In this document: positions 51,606-63,160 of the stretch, piece by piece | Numbering within the stretch: position 1 is the first letter of the stretch | Layout: each line of letters opens with the position of its first letter | From: Desulforamulus reducens MI-1 | Lineage (GTDB): Bacteria; Bacillota; Desulfotomaculia; Desulfotomaculales; Desulfotomaculaceae | Reading direction: 5' to 3' | Length of the DNA: 64,000 nt | NCBI RefSeq assembly: GCF_000016165.1 | Contig: NC_009253.1 | Coordinates: 2,987,484 to 3,051,483, forward strand | Translations under genes and position numbers: made by a program | Notes under the pieces: model-generated | What the model was told of the DNA's origin: nothing | Seen by the model: the letters and a program-made list of their open reading frames with translations, nothing else | The model's database searches: none

Positions 51606-54600
51606 TTAGCTTTTTTTGTTTTGTTCAAATGCCTGATAAACAGCCTCTTCACCACTTAGTCCATTCTGGTAAGCCAATTCCAGTGCATTCATCATTTGTT
51701 TAAAATCCTTTGGAATAACACGTACGAACTTAGGCAACATGTTCTCCCAGTTGTCCAGTACTCGCCGGGCAACAGCACTCTTGGTATATTGGAAATGATT
51801 TTCTATTAATTCTTTAACCTCTTCAATGTCAGCAACACTCTCTAAATATTCCAGAGCCACCATTTCCTTGTTGCAGCGCTGGTTAAAGGTTCCTTCCTCA
51901 TCCAGAACATAGGCGATACCACCAGACATACCAGCGGCAAAGTTTCTACCCGTTGAACCAAGAACCACCAATCGGCCACCAGTCATATACTCACAGCCGT
52001 GGTCGCCAACGCCTTCCACAACGGCACGAATTCCACTGTTTCTGACACAAAATCTTTCACCGGCCACACCACGGATATAGGCTTCTCCAGATGTTGCACC
52101 ATAGAAAGCAACATTACCGATAATAATATTTTTCTCTGGCACAAAGGTAGAATTATGTGGAGGATAGACAATGACTTTGCCACCGGAAAGTCCTTTACCG
52201 ACATAGTCGTTGGCATCTCCCTCTAGGGTAAGGGTAATACCCTTGGGCACAAAGGCCCCGAAACTCTGACCTGCAGAACCCATAAATTTTAACCGAATGG
52301 TATTCTCAGCCAATCCTGCAGCACCGTAACGCCGGCTGACTTCACTTCCCAGAATGGTACCCACTACCCTGTTTATATTGCGAATGGGTAAAGTTGCTTC
52401 CACTGGTTTGCCTTCTTCCAAAGCAGGTTTGCATATTTCTAAAAGCTGCTGCATATCCAAGGACTTCTCTAATCTGTGATCCTGTGTAGTGATACAATAT
52501 CTTACCGCGGTTTCAGTCCCCTTCGGTTGATAAAGTAGGGTTGACAGATCCAAACCTTTTCTCTTCCAGTGATCAACCGCTTCATCCACCTCTAAAACAT
52601 CTGTTCTGCCAATCATCTCGTTAATGGTACGGAAGCCTAAACCAGCCATAATTTCCCTAATTTCCCGGGCGATAAACTGCATAAAATTCATGACATATTC
52701 AGGTTTCCCTTGAAAATTCTTGCGCAGTTCAGGGTTCTGGGTAGCAATACCCACAGGACAAGTATCAAGATTGCAAACCCGCATCATGACACAACCCATG
52801 GCAACCAGAGGTGCAGTGGCAAAACCATACTCTTCTGCACCCAGCAATGCAGCAATAACCACATCCCGCCCAGTCATCAGCTTACCATCGGTTTCCACAA
52901 CAATTCTATCCCGAAGATTATTAAGCATCAGGGTTTGGTGGGTTTCTGCCACTCCTAATTCCCAGGGTAATCCTGCATCCCTCATACTGGTCCTCGGTGA
53001 GGCACCGGTGCCCCCGTCATATCCACTAATCAATACCACATCGGCTCTTCCCTTTGCTACACCCGCAGCAATGGTACCAACTCCCACCTCAGAAACTAAC
53101 TTCACATTGATTCTGGCCCTGGGGTTGGCATTTTTGAGATCATGAATCAACTCTGCCAGATCCTCAATGGAATAAATATCATGGTGTGGAGGCGGTGAAA
53201 TCAGTCCTACCCCTGCTGTGGTACCCCTTACTTCTGCAACCCAGGGATATACTTTACCGCCGGGTAACTGACCGCCTTCACCAGGTTTTGCTCCCTGGGC
53301 CATTTTAATTTGTATCTCGTCAGCATTTACTAAATAGTGGCTGGTCACACCGAAGCGACCGGATGCCACCTGCTTAATGGCACTGCGTCTGGAATCCCCA
53401 TTGGCATCTGGAATAAAACGGGCTGGATCTTCCCCGCCTTCACCTGTGTTGCTTTTACCACCAAGGCGGTTCATAGCAATGGCCAAACATTCATGGGCCT
53501 CTTTACTGATGGATCCAAAGGACATAGCACCAGTCTTAAAACGGCGGCAGATGGATTCTACCGATTCTACCTCATCGAGGGGGACATGCTCTCTCTGATT
53601 CTTAAATTTAAACTGTCCCCGGAGGGTACAACTCTTTTTCGTTTCTTCATCCAGCAATTGCGAGTATTGCTTAAAGACGGCATAGTCGCTGTTGCGGCAG
53701 GCCTGTTGGAGATAGTAAATACTTTGCGGATTAAACAGGTGCTCTTCGCCATCAGCCCGCCACTGGAAAACGGAGCCGGAATCAAGGGGTATTTCTGGAC
53801 TCTGCTGTTCTGGATATGCCCGTTGGTGACGCATTGCCACTTCCCTGGCAATGGCTTCTAAATCAATCCCGCCAATTCTGGAGGGTGTCCAGGTAAAGTA
53901 CTGATCGATAACCGATTGGTGAATGCCAATGGCCTCAAAAATTTGTGCACCACTGTAACTTTGAATGGTTGAAATACCCATTTTGGACATAACCTTAACA
54001 ATACCCTTGGTGGCTGCTTTGATGTAATTCTTAATGGCATCCTTGGGGCCAATTTCAGTAAGGTATCCTCTGTTTACCATATCTTTGAGGGTTTCAATGG
54101 CTAGGTAAGGGTTAATAGCACTGGCACCATACCCCAGTAACACTGCAAAATGATGAACTTCCCTGGGTTCTCCGGTTTCCAGCAAAAGGCTTACTCTGGT
54201 ACGTGTACCTTTCCGAATTAAATGGTGATGCAAACCAGACACCGCCAGAAGGGCTGGTATGGCCGCATGCTCTTTATCTATTTGGCGATCTGACAAAATC
54301 AGTATATTGGTACCCTTGGCAATGGCAGAGTCGGCTGCTTCAAAAAGGGTGGTCAGCGCCTCTTTAAGTCCCGTGCTTCCCTTCGCAACCCTATAGAGGA
54401 TCGGGAGAGTAGTGGCTTTAAATCCTTCTACCTGGATATGACGAAGCTTTTCCAGTTCTTCATTACTCAAAATAGGGGTTTTGATTCGAATCCTACGGCA
54501 ACTGTCTGGCTCAGGTTTAATTAGGTTCTTTTCTGAGCCAAGGGTGGTACCAATGGCTGTAACGATTTCCTCCCGGATAGCATCAATGGGCGGATTGGTT

Positions 54601-56183
54601 ACCTGGGCAAACAACTGCTTGAAATAACTATATAAAAGCTGGGGTTTTTCTGACAACACAGCCAATGAAGCATCATTACCCATGGCTCCCACCGGATCAA
54701 GACCCTTTTCAGCCATCGGCTGTAGGGTTTTAACTAGGTCTTCATGGGTATAACCAAAGGCCTGCTGCCGTTGAATAATAGGTCCAAAATCTTGCTTCGT
54801 GTCCTTACCAATCTCCGGCAGATCTTCCATATTAACCATGTATTGATCAATCCACTGACCATAGGGATGCTGGCTAGCGATCTGCTGTTTTAACTCTTCA
54901 TCGCTAATAATTCTGCCCTCTTCGGTGTCCACCAGCAACATTCTCCCGGGTTGTAAACGCTCTTTATAGGCTACATTTTCAGGATCAATATCTAAAACGC
55001 CCACTTCTGATGCCAATATAATCATGTCATCCTTAGTCACATAGTACCGGGAGGGCCGCAAACCATTGCGATCCAGAGAAGCTCCAATCACTTTGCCATC
55101 GGTAAAGGCTATGGCCGCAGGGCCATCCCAGGGCTCCATCAGACAGCTGTGGTATTCATAAAATGCTTTTTTCTCTTCACTCATACTTTCATGGAAGGAC
55201 CAAGGTTCTGGTATCATCATCATCGCAGTATGAGGCAAGGATCGACCGGAAAGGTGAAGAAACTCCATACAGTTATCAAAGATAGCTGAATCACTACCCT
55301 CCTGATCAATAACCGGTAAAATCTTTTCCATATCCTCCCCAAACAACTCTGACTGGCATATGGCTTGGCGGGCATGCAACCAGTTCACATTTCCCCGGAG
55401 GGTATTTATTTCACCGTTGTGGATGAGGTAGCGATAGGGGTGAGCCCGTTCCCAACTGGGAAAAGTATTGGTGCTAAACCGCGAATGCACCAATGCCAGG
55501 GCAATTTCAATAGTCGGATCCTTTAAGTCTAAATAAAACTGATCCAACTGTTCGGGAGTGAGCATTCCTTTATAAACAATGGTTCTGGAGGACAAACTGG
55601 CAAAGTAAGCGCTTTCGCCTTCTGTCAGTCCGCATTGGTTGATGCTCTTTTCTGCACGTTTTCTAATAACATAAAGCTTTCGCTCGAAACTCAGGTTATC
55701 CTTAATCTCTGGATTAGCTCCAATAAAAACCTGAAGTATATACGGTTGTGCAGATTTTGCTGATTCGCCAATCATCGTATTATCTACCGGTACTTCCCGC
55801 CAACCTAACAGACTTTGGCCCTCTTCTCGAATAATTTGTTCCAGTTTCTGCTGGCAATTCTTTAGGGCAGAGGGTTCATTAGTCAGGAAAAGCATCCCAA
55901 CACCATATTGGCCCGCAGGTGGTAGATGAATCCCCAGTTTATCACATTCTTTTCCGAAAAAACCATGGGGTATCTGCATTAAAATCCCGGCACCATCCCC
56001 AGTATTTGTTTCGGCTCCCTGTCCTCCCCGGTGGTCAAGGTTTATCAGAATGGTTAAAGCCTTATGCAAAATATCATTTGTCTTTTTACCTTTAATATTT
56101 GCCACAAATCCAATACCACAGGCATCATGTTCAAAATTTGGGTCGTAGAGGCCTTGTTTTGGGGGAATTGCAATTGTACTCAC
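51606..56183 (-). CDS. gltB: Glutamate synthase large subunit
   Basis: 1525 residues. A 21-residue propeptide precedes Cys22 ([10 protein letters not shown]), the nucleophile of the Ntn glutaminase domain. The central domain, the FMN-binding synthase domain (about 850-1230, [52 protein letters not shown]) with the 3Fe-4S cysteines CNLDTCPVG, and the GXGXG beta-helix (about 1270-1480) are all present. Makes two glutamates from glutamine and 2-oxoglutarate. Confidence 0.97.
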   Translation of the reverse strand: MSTIAIPPKQGLYDPNFEHDACGIGFVANIKGKKTNDILHKALTILINLDHRGGQGAETNTGDGAGILMQIPHGFFGKECDKLGIHLPPAGQYGVGMLFLTNEPSALKNCQQKLEQIIREEGQSLLGWREVPVDNTMIGESAKSAQPYILQVFIGANPEIKDNLSFERKLYVIRKRAEKSINQCGLTEGESAYFASLSSRTIVYKGMLTPEQLDQFYLDLKDPTIEIALALVHSRFSTNTFPSWERAHPYRYLIHNGEINTLRGNVNWLHARQAICQSELFGEDMEKILPVIDQEGSDSAIFDNCMEFLHLSGRSLPHTAMMMIPEPWSFHESMSEEKKAFYEYHSCLMEPWDGPAAIAFTDGKVIGASLDRNGLRPSRYYVTKDDMIILASEVGVLDIDPENVAYKERLQPGRMLLVDTEEGRIISDEELKQQIASQHPYGQWIDQYMVNMEDLPEIGKDTKQDFGPIIQRQQAFGYTHEDLVKTLQPMAEKGLDPVGAMGNDASLAVLSEKPQLLYSYFKQLFAQVTNPPIDAIREEIVTAIGTTLGSEKNLIKPEPDSCRRIRIKTPILSNEELEKLRHIQVEGFKATTLPILYRVAKGSTGLKEALTTLFEAADSAIAKGTNILILSDRQIDKEHAAIPALLAVSGLHHHLIRKGTRTRVSLLLETGEPREVHHFAVLLGYGASAINPYLAIETLKDMVNRGYLTEIGPKDAIKNYIKAATKGIVKVMSKMGISTIQSYSGAQIFEAIGIHQSVIDQYFTWTPSRIGGIDLEAIAREVAMRHQRAYPEQQSPEIPLDSGSVFQWRADGEEHLFNPQSIYYLQQACRNSDYAVFKQYSQLLDEETKKSCTLRGQFKFKNQREHVPLDEVESVESICRRFKTGAMSFGSISKEAHECLAIAMNRLGGKSNTGEGGEDPARFIPDANGDSRRSAIKQVASGRFGVTSHYLVNADEIQIKMAQGAKPGEGGQLPGGKVYPWVAEVRGTTAGVGLISPPPHHDIYSIEDLAELIHDLKNANPRARINVKLVSEVGVGTIAAGVAKGRADVVLISGYDGGTGASPRTSMRDAGLPWELGVAETHQTLMLNNLRDRIVVETDGKLMTGRDVVIAALLGAEEYGFATAPLVAMGCVMMRVCNLDTCPVGIATQNPELRKNFQGKPEYVMNFMQFIAREIREIMAGLGFRTINEMIGRTDVLEVDEAVDHWKRKGLDLSTLLYQPKGTETAVRYCITTQDHRLEKSLDMQQLLEICKPALEEGKPVEATLPIRNINRVVGTILGSEVSRRYGAAGLAENTIRLKFMGSAGQSFGAFVPKGITLTLEGDANDYVGKGLSGGKVIVYPPHNSTFVPEKNIIIGNVAFYGATSGEAYIRGVAGERFCVRNSGIRAVVEGVGDHGCEYMTGGRLVVLGSTGRNFAAGMSGGIAYVLDEEGTFNQRCNKEMVALEYLESVADIEEVKELIENHFQYTKSAVARRVLDNWENMLPKFVRVIPKDFKQMMNALELAYQNGLSGEEAVYQAFEQNKKS

Positions 56184-56234
56184 GGGTAAGACACCACCTT
56201 ATAAAATGCTCAAGATAATTATTTGAATATTCTT

Positions 56235-56315
56235 TTAATTAAAAAAGGGCATAAAATGCCCGGGTTAAGGCAAACCCCTTTTGGAACGTAAGCTTCACCC
56301 GGGCAAAGGTTTTAC
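56235..56315 (-). promoter_or_regulatory. gltB: gltB leader with two mutually exclusive hairpins
   Basis: GCCCGGGT pairs with ACCCGGGC, but the latter's GGGC also pairs with GCCC in GGGCAT-TTT-ATGCCC, which is followed by TTTTTTAA. One fold allows and the other ends transcription of gltB. No hexaloop pair or known aptamer was recognised here. The hairpin can also serve as the end of glnA1. Confidence 0.65.
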
Positions 56316-56334
56316 CATTTAGAATTAGCTGGGT

Positions 56335-57669
56335 TTAGAATTTTGTTAAGTATTCCTCGAGTTCCCAAGGACTTACTTGCATTCTATAGCGATCCCATTC
56401 AATATTTTTTGCTTCCATGTATCGCTCGAAAATATGGGGTCCCAAAGCTTCTTTAATTACTTCATCAGCAGCTAAGGCCTTAATTGCTTCAGAGAGATTT
56501 TCCGGCAGGTTTGCAATGCTCATTTCCTGACGTTCAGCCAGTGTCATCTCATAAATATTGCGATCACAGGGCGAAGGTGGAACCATACCCTTTTTAATAC
56601 CATCTAAGCCAGCCCTTAGGCAAACAGCCAGCGCCAAATACGGGTTGCAGGACGGGTCTGGACTACGTAGTTCAATACGGGTCGACATGCCCCTCTTAGC
56701 AGGGATCCTAATCAATGGGCTACGGTTTTGGGCAGACCAAGCAACATAGACTGGCGCTTCATAACCTGAAACCAGTCGTTTGTAAGAGTTCACAGTGGGA
56801 TTAATGATGGCAGTAATAGCATTAATATGGTTCATTAACCCAGCAATATAGTTCATACTAATTTGACTCATGCCATTGGGGGTTGTGGTATCATAAAAAG
56901 CATTTTTACCATCCTTGGTTATTAAGGACTGGTTTAAGTGCATCCCGGAGCCAGCCATGCCAAAGACAGGCTTCGGCATAAAGGTGGCATGGAGTCCATG
57001 TCTCTGAGCAACTGTACGTACAGCCAGCTTAAAGGTTACAATTTTATCGGCTACATCCAGAGCATCAGAATATTTAAAGTCTATTTCATGCTGACCTGGT
57101 GCCACTTCATGGTGGGAAGCTTCTATCTCGAATCCCATCTGTTCCAAGGTTAATACCATGTCACGGCGGGCATCCTCACCCAGGTCAATGGGTGTCATAT
57201 CAAAATAACCAGCCCTGTCGTGGGTTTTGGTGGTAGGACGCCCCTCACTGTCCACGTGGAACAGAAAAAACTCTGCTTCTGGTCCTACATTCATGCTATA
57301 ACCCATTTCCTCAGCTTCGGCAATGGCCCTACGCAGAGCATAACGCGGGTCACCAATAAAAGGTGTGCCATCCGGATTATAGATGTCGCAAATGAGACGA
57401 GCCACTGCACCGTCACGGGGTTTCCAGGGATAAACCACAAAGGTACTGGGATCCGGACGAAGATACATATCTGATTCTTCAATCCGCACGAATCCTTCAA
57501 TAGAAGAACCGTCAAACATCATTTCGCCTTCCAGTGCCTTATCCAGTTGTTCAACAGTGATGGCTACGTTTTTTAATACTCCAAAGATGTCGGTGAACTG
57601 CAAGCGAATAAATTTTACATTTAATTCTTTGCATAATTGCCTAACATCGTCGTTAGTCAGCTTAGCCAC
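56335..57669 (-). CDS. glnA: Glutamine synthetase type I (first copy)
   Basis: 444 residues from the GTG at 57669; a longer frame to 57702 has no ribosome site. Full set of GSI motifs: [82 protein letters not shown] and CNPYLALAV. No adenylylation Tyr region, as in Firmicute GSI-alpha. Preceded by an ANTAR-type leader. Confidence 0.95.
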   Translation of the reverse strand: MAKLTNDDVRQLCKELNVKFIRLQFTDIFGVLKNVAITVEQLDKALEGEMMFDGSSIEGFVRIEESDMYLRPDPSTFVVYPWKPRDGAVARLICDIYNPDGTPFIGDPRYALRRAIAEAEEMGYSMNVGPEAEFFLFHVDSEGRPTTKTHDRAGYFDMTPIDLGEDARRDMVLTLEQMGFEIEASHHEVAPGQHEIDFKYSDALDVADKIVTFKLAVRTVAQRHGLHATFMPKPVFGMAGSGMHLNQSLITKDGKNAFYDTTTPNGMSQISMNYIAGLMNHINAITAIINPTVNSYKRLVSGYEAPVYVAWSAQNRSPLIRIPAKRGMSTRIELRSPDPSCNPYLALAVCLRAGLDGIKKGMVPPSPCDRNIYEMTLAERQEMSIANLPENLSEAIKALAADEVIKEALGPHIFERYMEAKNIEWDRYRMQVSPWELEEYLTKF

Positions 57670-57725
57670 AATACAATAACACACCTTTCTCCATAACGTC
57701 ACATGGGATTAGTATAGCATAAAAA

Positions 57726-57805
57726 TAATAAAAGCCCACATACAGGTAAAACAAAATTTCACCCGCTGTAGGCTTCATTGCCATTCGTTAGCACATCATC
57801 GTGCT
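57726..57805 (-). ncRNA. ANTAR-type antiterminator leader of glnA1
   Basis: On the minus strand: hairpin AGCAC-GATGAT-GTGCT, then GGC-AATGAA-GCC, and a terminator whose 5' arm starts in that GCC (GCCTACAGCGGGT against ACCTGTATGTGGGC, then TTTTATTATTTTT). The second loop has the A1 and G4 bases that ANTAR proteins require; the first has G at position 1. Confidence 0.75.
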
Positions 57806-57887
57806 TTTCAATTAACATTATTATAATGAATCAGATTTAAATAGTCTACCCCTAAATTCGATGAATTATGTATACCTCAGTAAACAA

Positions 57888-57929
57888 TTGAACGGCAAAG
57901 CACTCCCAACTGGGATAGCTTTGCCGTCC
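57888..57929 (-). terminator. Hairpin after glnA2
   Basis: ACGGCAAAGC and GCTTTGCCGT arms; weak U-run. Probably ends or processes the glnA2 message before the glnA1 leader. Confidence 0.55.
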
Positions 57930-57959
57930 GGTTCTAATTATTTAGTTCATGTATTGGTT

Positions 57960-59294
57960 TTAGTAGAGTGTAAGGTATTTTTTAATCTCCCATTCATGTA
58001 CGGTGGTTCTGAATTCGTCCCATTCTTCGATTTTTCCTTCAATAAATTTCTCCAAGATATGATCCCCTAAAACAGAAGAGATCACTGGGTTCGCCTGGAG
58101 TTCCAACACTGCTTCTTGTAAGCTGCCGGGAAGGCTCAGAATACCATCCACTGCCCTTTCATCTGCAGTCATATGATAAATGTTCTTTTCCGTGGGCACC
58201 GGTGGTTTAATTTTGTTCTTTATACCATCTAAACCAGCCTTGAGGGCCGCAGCAATGGCTAAGTAGGGGTTGCAGGCTGGATCAGGGTTCCGTAGTTCAA
58301 CACGGGTTGACATTCCTCTTTTGGCCGGAATCCGGATTAAAGAACTGCGGTTACGCAAAGACCAAGCTACATAGCAGGGCGCTTCATAACCGGGCACCAG
58401 TCGCTTGTAAGAGTTTACGTTCGAATTTGTTAGGGCCGCAAAAGAACGGGCGTGCTTAATTAACCCCCCGATGTAATACTTGGCAATTTCACTTAACTGA
58501 TCCGGGGTGTTGGGATCGTAAAAGGCATTCTCTCCATCTAAAGTAAACAGAGATTGGTTCATATGCATGCCGGAACCATTGATCCCGAAGATAGGCTTTG
58601 GCATAAAGGTAGCATGTAAACCGTGCCGCTGGGCCATGGTCCGTACGACAAATTTAAAGGTCATAATTTTATCGGCTACATCCAATGCATCGGAATACTT
58701 AAAGTCAATTTCATGCTGGCCCGGAGCAACTTCGTGGTGAGAAGCTTCAATTTCAAAACCCATCTCTTCTAGGGTCAGAACCATAAAGCGTCGAGCATTT
58801 TCCCCCATATCGATGGGAGTCATATCAAAATAGCCGGCTTGGTCGTGGGTTTCAGTGGTGGGTCTTCCCTCTTTGTCAACATGAAAAAGGAAAAACTCAC
58901 ATTCTGGTCCTACATTCATGGTATAGCCCATTTCCTTTGCTTCGGCCAAAACCTTTTTGAGTGCATATCTGGGATCTCCCTCAAAGGGCGTTCCATCTGG
59001 ATTGTAAACATCACATATCAGACGGGCCACGGCGCCCTCCCTGGGTCTCCAGGGGAATACCACAAAGGTACTGGGGTCCGGACGTAAGTACATATCTGAT
59101 TCTTCGATACGACAAAAGCCATGGATAGAAGAACCATCGAACATTAACTCACCGTCTAAAGCTTTCTCCAGTTGTTCTACAGTAATGGCTAAATTTTTTA
59201 AGACACCAAAAATATCCGTAAACTGCAACCGAATGAATTTTACCCCCATCTCCCGAGCCTGTTCTAACACTGCCTTTTTAACTGCCATGTCCAT
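57960..59294 (-). CDS. glnA: Glutamine synthetase type I (second copy)
   Basis: 444 residues, ATG after AAAGGTGG. It carries the same catalytic motifs as the neighbour ([79 protein letters not shown]) and is nearly the same length, so the pair arose by tandem duplication. Its own ANTAR leader allows separate control. Confidence 0.94.
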   Translation of the reverse strand: MDMAVKKAVLEQAREMGVKFIRLQFTDIFGVLKNLAITVEQLEKALDGELMFDGSSIHGFCRIEESDMYLRPDPSTFVVFPWRPREGAVARLICDVYNPDGTPFEGDPRYALKKVLAEAKEMGYTMNVGPECEFFLFHVDKEGRPTTETHDQAGYFDMTPIDMGENARRFMVLTLEEMGFEIEASHHEVAPGQHEIDFKYSDALDVADKIMTFKFVVRTMAQRHGLHATFMPKPIFGINGSGMHMNQSLFTLDGENAFYDPNTPDQLSEIAKYYIGGLIKHARSFAALTNSNVNSYKRLVPGYEAPCYVAWSLRNRSSLIRIPAKRGMSTRVELRNPDPACNPYLAIAAALKAGLDGIKNKIKPPVPTEKNIYHMTADERAVDGILSLPGSLQEAVLELQANPVISSVLGDHILEKFIEGKIEEWDEFRTTVHEWEIKKYLTLY

Positions 59295-59324
59295 ATTAAT
59301 CCACCTTTCATTGGTTATTTCATC

Positions 59325-59400
59325 AATAAAAAAACACCTTTCATAAGAGAGTCTATCCTCTTACAAAAGGCATCATTGCCTGACTAGAACATCGTTGTTC
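59325..59400 (-). ncRNA. ANTAR-type antiterminator leader of glnA2
   Basis: Minus strand: GAAC-AACGAT-GTTC, then AGGC-AATGAT-GCCT; both hexaloops have A at position 1 and G at position 4. The GCCT arm runs into a terminator (CCTTTTGTAAGAG against CTCTTATGAAAGG, then TGTTTTTTT). A textbook two-hairpin target. Confidence 0.88.
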
Positions 59401-59419
59401 AGAGTATGTTGTTTTGAGC

Positions 59420-60004
59420 TTACTCTAGATTTATAGTATGGGCCAAAATAATCGCTTCGGCCACTGCTCGCATGGAAATCCTTTTGTTCATACTTTGCCG
59501 CTGAATCTTTTTAAAGGCCTCTTCTTCAGTTAAGCCCATTGCCTTCATCAATATACCCTTGGCCTTCTCCACCAGCTTACGTGATTCTAAGGTTTCTCTT
59601 AAATCTTTTATCTTTTTTTCCAGTTTAATAATCTCTTGATAGTTGCCCAGAGCCAGTTCCACCGCTGGTAATAAGTCTCTGTCATCTAAAGGTTTTTGAA
59701 TCACATGAAAGACTCTTATTTCCCTAGCCTTCTCAACTAGATTTGGTTGCAGAAAATCCGTTGTTATAATAACCGGTCCAATTTTATCTTCATACATAAT
59801 CCGGGCTACTTCCAACCCACTGAAACCTGGCAGGTTATCATGGGTAATCACTAAATCTGGTTGACGGGTCCGGGCCAGTTTTAATGCACTTGGTCCATCC
59901 GAGGCCTCTCCCACAACCAAGTAACCCATCTTATTTAACATGGTTTTTAGTTGTTTAGTCCAGATTGGATCTACATCAACTACAATGATTCTAACATTGC
60001 CCAC
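59420..60004 (-). CDS. ANTAR-domain response regulator (antiterminator)
   Basis: 194 residues from a GTG at 60004, after GGAGGG; a longer frame to 60100 runs through the leader hairpins and is rejected. Receiver domain VRIIVVDVDPIWTKQLKTMLNKMGYLVVGEAS, phosphoacceptor region DLVITHDNLPG (the expected Asp is present), then a coiled coil and the ANTAR domain RKLVEKAKGILMKAMGLTEEEAFKKIQRQSMNKRISM. It should bind paired hairpins in glnA1, glnA2 and its own leader and prevent termination when nitrogen is limiting. Confidence 0.9.
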   Translation of the reverse strand: MGNVRIIVVDVDPIWTKQLKTMLNKMGYLVVGEASDGPSALKLARTRQPDLVITHDNLPGFSGLEVARIMYEDKIGPVIITTDFLQPNLVEKAREIRVFHVIQKPLDDRDLLPAVELALGNYQEIIKLEKKIKDLRETLESRKLVEKAKGILMKAMGLTEEEAFKKIQRQSMNKRISMRAVAEAIILAHTINLE

Positions 60005-60021
60005 CGGAATCCCTCCGAATG

Positions 60022-60089
60022 CAAAAAACCCAGACAGGATAATCTCCTGCCTGGGCATCGTTGCCATAATCGGATACATCATTGTATCC
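60022..60089 (-). ncRNA. ANTAR-type leader of the ANTAR gene (autoregulation)
   Basis: Minus strand: GGATAC-AATGAT-GTATCC, then GGC-AACGAT-GCC, both with A1 and G4; the terminator CCCAGGCAGGA...TCCTGTCTGGG plus TTTTTT overlaps the second hairpin's GCC. The regulator therefore probably boosts its own message. Confidence 0.88.
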
Positions 60090-60166
60090 TTAGTGTTCAA
60101 CTACTTTTATTATAGAGAATTTTTATTATCCAGTCAACTATTTTTTGAATTCAGCCGATGTAAGAA

Positions 60167-61750
60167 CTAGCTAAGAATTTTCTCCACTTCGTCGGCGTCA
60201 GCATTCATGATGTACTTGATACCACTGATTTGAGCAGCCTCCGGGGTTAAAGCTACCAGATCTTCCCGAGTAATATAGTCCAAACCAAATTTACGGGCAC
60301 CACACATGAACTGACGCAAACCCTGGGATAAACGTTCAAAGTAAGAGTAAACACCGATAGCTCCCACTGGCAGTGCATCAAAGCGATCACCCAGTTTTTC
60401 CTTTAATACAGCAGCGTTAATGAAAATCTGCTCCAGGTTTTCACCGTATTTCTTATATTCATTAGGTACTTTACCAGTTTTAAGCATCTCGCCAATGTTT
60501 TTGCCTACCATGGCAGCGGTCAGAGGAGACCGTGCCATAGCAATGGCCTTAACATAGGGAGCACTCATGGCAAAGCCTTTAAACATATGGTCTTCCAAGG
60601 TTAAACCGCCGGCAATGGCAATAGGAGGTACATATTCACCCTTGGCAGCCAGTTTATCACAGTATTTGGTTAGCAGTGACTGAATGTAAACGGTGGGCAG
60701 ACCCCATTCGTTCATCATCCGCCAGGGGCTCATGCCAGTACCACCACCAGCACCATCAACGGTTAACAGGTCAAGTTTAGCCAGTGATGCAAATTTTACA
60801 GCCCGGGCCAAATCTGCAGGACGATAAGCACCGGTCTTCAGGGAGATGTACTTGGCTCCAGCAGCCCGTAATTCTTCAACTCTCTTTAAGAAGCCTTCTT
60901 CGCTAACCATACCAATACGGGAGTGACGTTCGAATTCCTTAAAGGCACCAGCTTTATAAGCTTCTTGTATTTTTGGATCTTCCGGGTTGGGAAGAACAAT
61001 GTAGCCACGGCCCTTTAACTGCAGAGCACGTTCCAGGGTATTCAGCTTTACTTCGCCACCGATATCTTTGGCACCCTGACCCCATTTAATTTCTACGAAA
61101 TCTACGCCCAATTTTTCAATGGCGTATTCCTGAACACCCAGGTTGGTATCTTCTACGTTGGCCTGTACAGCGATAAAACCAGCACCTTGGGACCATTCTT
61201 GGAAATCCTTGACTCTCCTGGCTAAGTTGGGAGAGTGAACTACACGACCATTTTTGATCTCTACATTGGGGTCCATTGCACAAACGTTCTCACCGATGGC
61301 AATACCTGCACCAGAAATGGCACAACCAGCAGCCAGGTGATCCCAGTTATCAGAAGCAATATTGGTGGAACCCATAGCAGCAACCACGATGGGGGTCGTC
61401 AGTTTCAAATCTTTATTGGAACCCAGGAATGATTCTAAATTAACGGCCGGGAAAATAGCCTTATCAGGATCTGCCTCAATACCTTTAGCCCCTACGGCAG
61501 TACCCATAATGTTAAAGTGGGAATAATCAACGGGATAATCCTTTTGTGATGCAGAAGTTGTTTTGCCAAAGGGCTGCGGATAAAGGGTTTCCTTACCACG
61601 AACGGCGGATTTGCCAATCTCGCAGAAACCAGGGCAACCATCCAAACAGGTGGTGCACATGCCGCTAAAGGGGCAGTAGCTATCGGGAGTACGCAGTTTG
61701 GTAAGGGTAGCAGTGCTGGCATTGATGCCTTTACTATAGGTCATTAACAT
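60167..61750 (-). CDS. Stand-alone FMN glutamate synthase-like protein
   Basis: 527 residues. A short N-terminal Cys cluster (CPFSGMCTTCLDGCPGFCEIG) precedes the FMN-binding synthase barrel (VQANVEDTNLGVQEYA, VEIKWGQGAKDIGGEVKL, LLTVDGAGGGTGMSPWRM, AIAGGLTLEDHMFKG). There is no glutaminase domain. Proteins of this type are common in anaerobes and archaea; they may make glutamate with ferredoxin or act on another substrate. Sits between the ANTAR gene and glnA3 with 79-bp and 66-bp gaps, so part of the nitrogen cluster. Confidence 0.88.
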   Translation of the reverse strand: MLMTYSKGINASTATLTKLRTPDSYCPFSGMCTTCLDGCPGFCEIGKSAVRGKETLYPQPFGKTTSASQKDYPVDYSHFNIMGTAVGAKGIEADPDKAIFPAVNLESFLGSNKDLKLTTPIVVAAMGSTNIASDNWDHLAAGCAISGAGIAIGENVCAMDPNVEIKNGRVVHSPNLARRVKDFQEWSQGAGFIAVQANVEDTNLGVQEYAIEKLGVDFVEIKWGQGAKDIGGEVKLNTLERALQLKGRGYIVLPNPEDPKIQEAYKAGAFKEFERHSRIGMVSEEGFLKRVEELRAAGAKYISLKTGAYRPADLARAVKFASLAKLDLLTVDGAGGGTGMSPWRMMNEWGLPTVYIQSLLTKYCDKLAAKGEYVPPIAIAGGLTLEDHMFKGFAMSAPYVKAIAMARSPLTAAMVGKNIGEMLKTGKVPNEYKKYGENLEQIFINAAVLKEKLGDRFDALPVGAIGVYSYFERLSQGLRQFMCGARKFGLDYITREDLVALTPEAAQISGIKYIMNADADEVEKILS

Positions 61751-61828
61751 TACCTCCTAAGAATATTATCTAGTCATTTAATTTAAACCTACTTCTCCGC
61801 CGAGCTTGGCAAAGTAAATAGGGTTCTT

Positions 61829-63127
61829 TTAATAATTAGTTAGATATTTCTCAATCTCCCAGGGATGAACATGGTTATGGAATTCTTCCCATTCCTGCTT
61901 TTTAAAATCCATATAGCGTTTAAAAATGACTTCACCCAGGATTCCTTTGACAAACGCATCCTGCATCAAAGCATCCAAGGCTTCACCTAGGTTTCTTGGT
62001 ACGCGGTGATCAAAGGTATCTTCATCCAGTGATGTGGGTAGGGGTAAATTCTGTTCAATCCCTGCTAGGCCAGCTTGCATAACAAGGCACAGGGCTAAAT
62101 ATGGATTACAGGTGGCATCGGGGCTTCTCCAAACAATCCTGGTATCGTTACCCCGCTGTCCTGGCACACGAATCATGGAGTTACGATTGCCCTCAGACCA
62201 GCCTTTTAACACACGGTCCAAATTGGAATTCCCAAGTCTCTTGTAGGAATTTACCAAAGGGTTTGCCACTGCAGTAATGGCCGGGGCATGGTTGGTTATT
62301 CCTGCAATAAAACTGCCTGCCCAGGAACTGAGACCATAGGAACCAGCATCCTCCCACAAGGCATTGGTTCCGTCCCGCCATAGGCAAAGATTCAGTGCCA
62401 TACCAGAGCCATTGTATTTGGGTAGAGGCTTTGGCATAAAAGATGCGTGCAAACCATGACGTTGGGCAATGGTCCTTACTACAAATTTGAAGGTGGCAAT
62501 TTTATCAGCCATGCCCAAAGGATCCTCTTCCCTCAGTACAATTTCATGTTGACCGGGGGCACTCTCATGGTGGCTGGACACAATTTGGAAACCCATTGCT
62601 TCCAATGTAAGCACCATATCCCGGCGAGCATTTTCACCCAAATCCACGGGAGTTAAATCACAAAGGCCTGCATTGTCGTGGGGACAAGAAATTGGGTGGC
62701 CCTGCTGATTGGTTTGAAAAAGAAAAAATTCAATTTCTGCACCCACTGAAAGTTCGAGGTTGTTTTTCTCCAACCTTGCCAGGGAATCTCTCAATTTGCT
62801 ACGCACACATCCAGGATATGGTTTGCCTGTTGCATCCACAACATCACAGATTAATCGGGCCACTGCCCCTTCCCGGGGACGCCAAGGAAAAACTTCAAAG
62901 GTTGTGGGGTCTGGTTTTAGAAAAACATCCCTTTGATGGGCTCCGTATTTTCCTTCTAATACAGCACTGTCTAAGCTAATCCTGGACTGCAAGGCCCTTT
63001 CCAGTTCTTCTACGGTAACTGCAACGTTCTTAAAAGAACCTTGAATGTCTGTGAACTGAAGTCGTACAAATTTAACATGACATTCCTGTGCTTTTTCCAT
63101 AACCTCTTGGGCATTTAACAGCTGCAT
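61829..63127 (-). CDS. Divergent glutamine synthetase-like enzyme (third copy)
   Basis: 432 residues from the ATG at 63127 (AAGGAGG upstream; the frame runs on to 63160 without a site). The metal and ATP motifs are kept (VGAEIEFFLF, GQHEIVLREEDPLGMADKI, NGSGMALNLCLW, CNPYLALCL), but where glnA1 and glnA2 have MFDGSSI this protein reads SLDSAVLEGKYGAHQRDVFL, without the Asp that holds ammonium. It may ligate glutamate to an amine, or be a regulatory paralogue. Confidence 0.8.
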   Translation of the reverse strand: MQLLNAQEVMEKAQECHVKFVRLQFTDIQGSFKNVAVTVEELERALQSRISLDSAVLEGKYGAHQRDVFLKPDPTTFEVFPWRPREGAVARLICDVVDATGKPYPGCVRSKLRDSLARLEKNNLELSVGAEIEFFLFQTNQQGHPISCPHDNAGLCDLTPVDLGENARRDMVLTLEAMGFQIVSSHHESAPGQHEIVLREEDPLGMADKIATFKFVVRTIAQRHGLHASFMPKPLPKYNGSGMALNLCLWRDGTNALWEDAGSYGLSSWAGSFIAGITNHAPAITAVANPLVNSYKRLGNSNLDRVLKGWSEGNRNSMIRVPGQRGNDTRIVWRSPDATCNPYLALCLVMQAGLAGIEQNLPLPTSLDEDTFDHRVPRNLGEALDALMQDAFVKGILGEVIFKRYMDFKKQEWEEFHNHVHPWEIEKYLTNY

Positions 63128-63160
63128 GTTGTCCTCCTTGGTGGTTATCTTGCAAAACAA

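Noticed and set aside
53337-53861. 174-codon plus-strand frame inside gltB
   Set aside because: Antisense shadow of conserved gltB codons.
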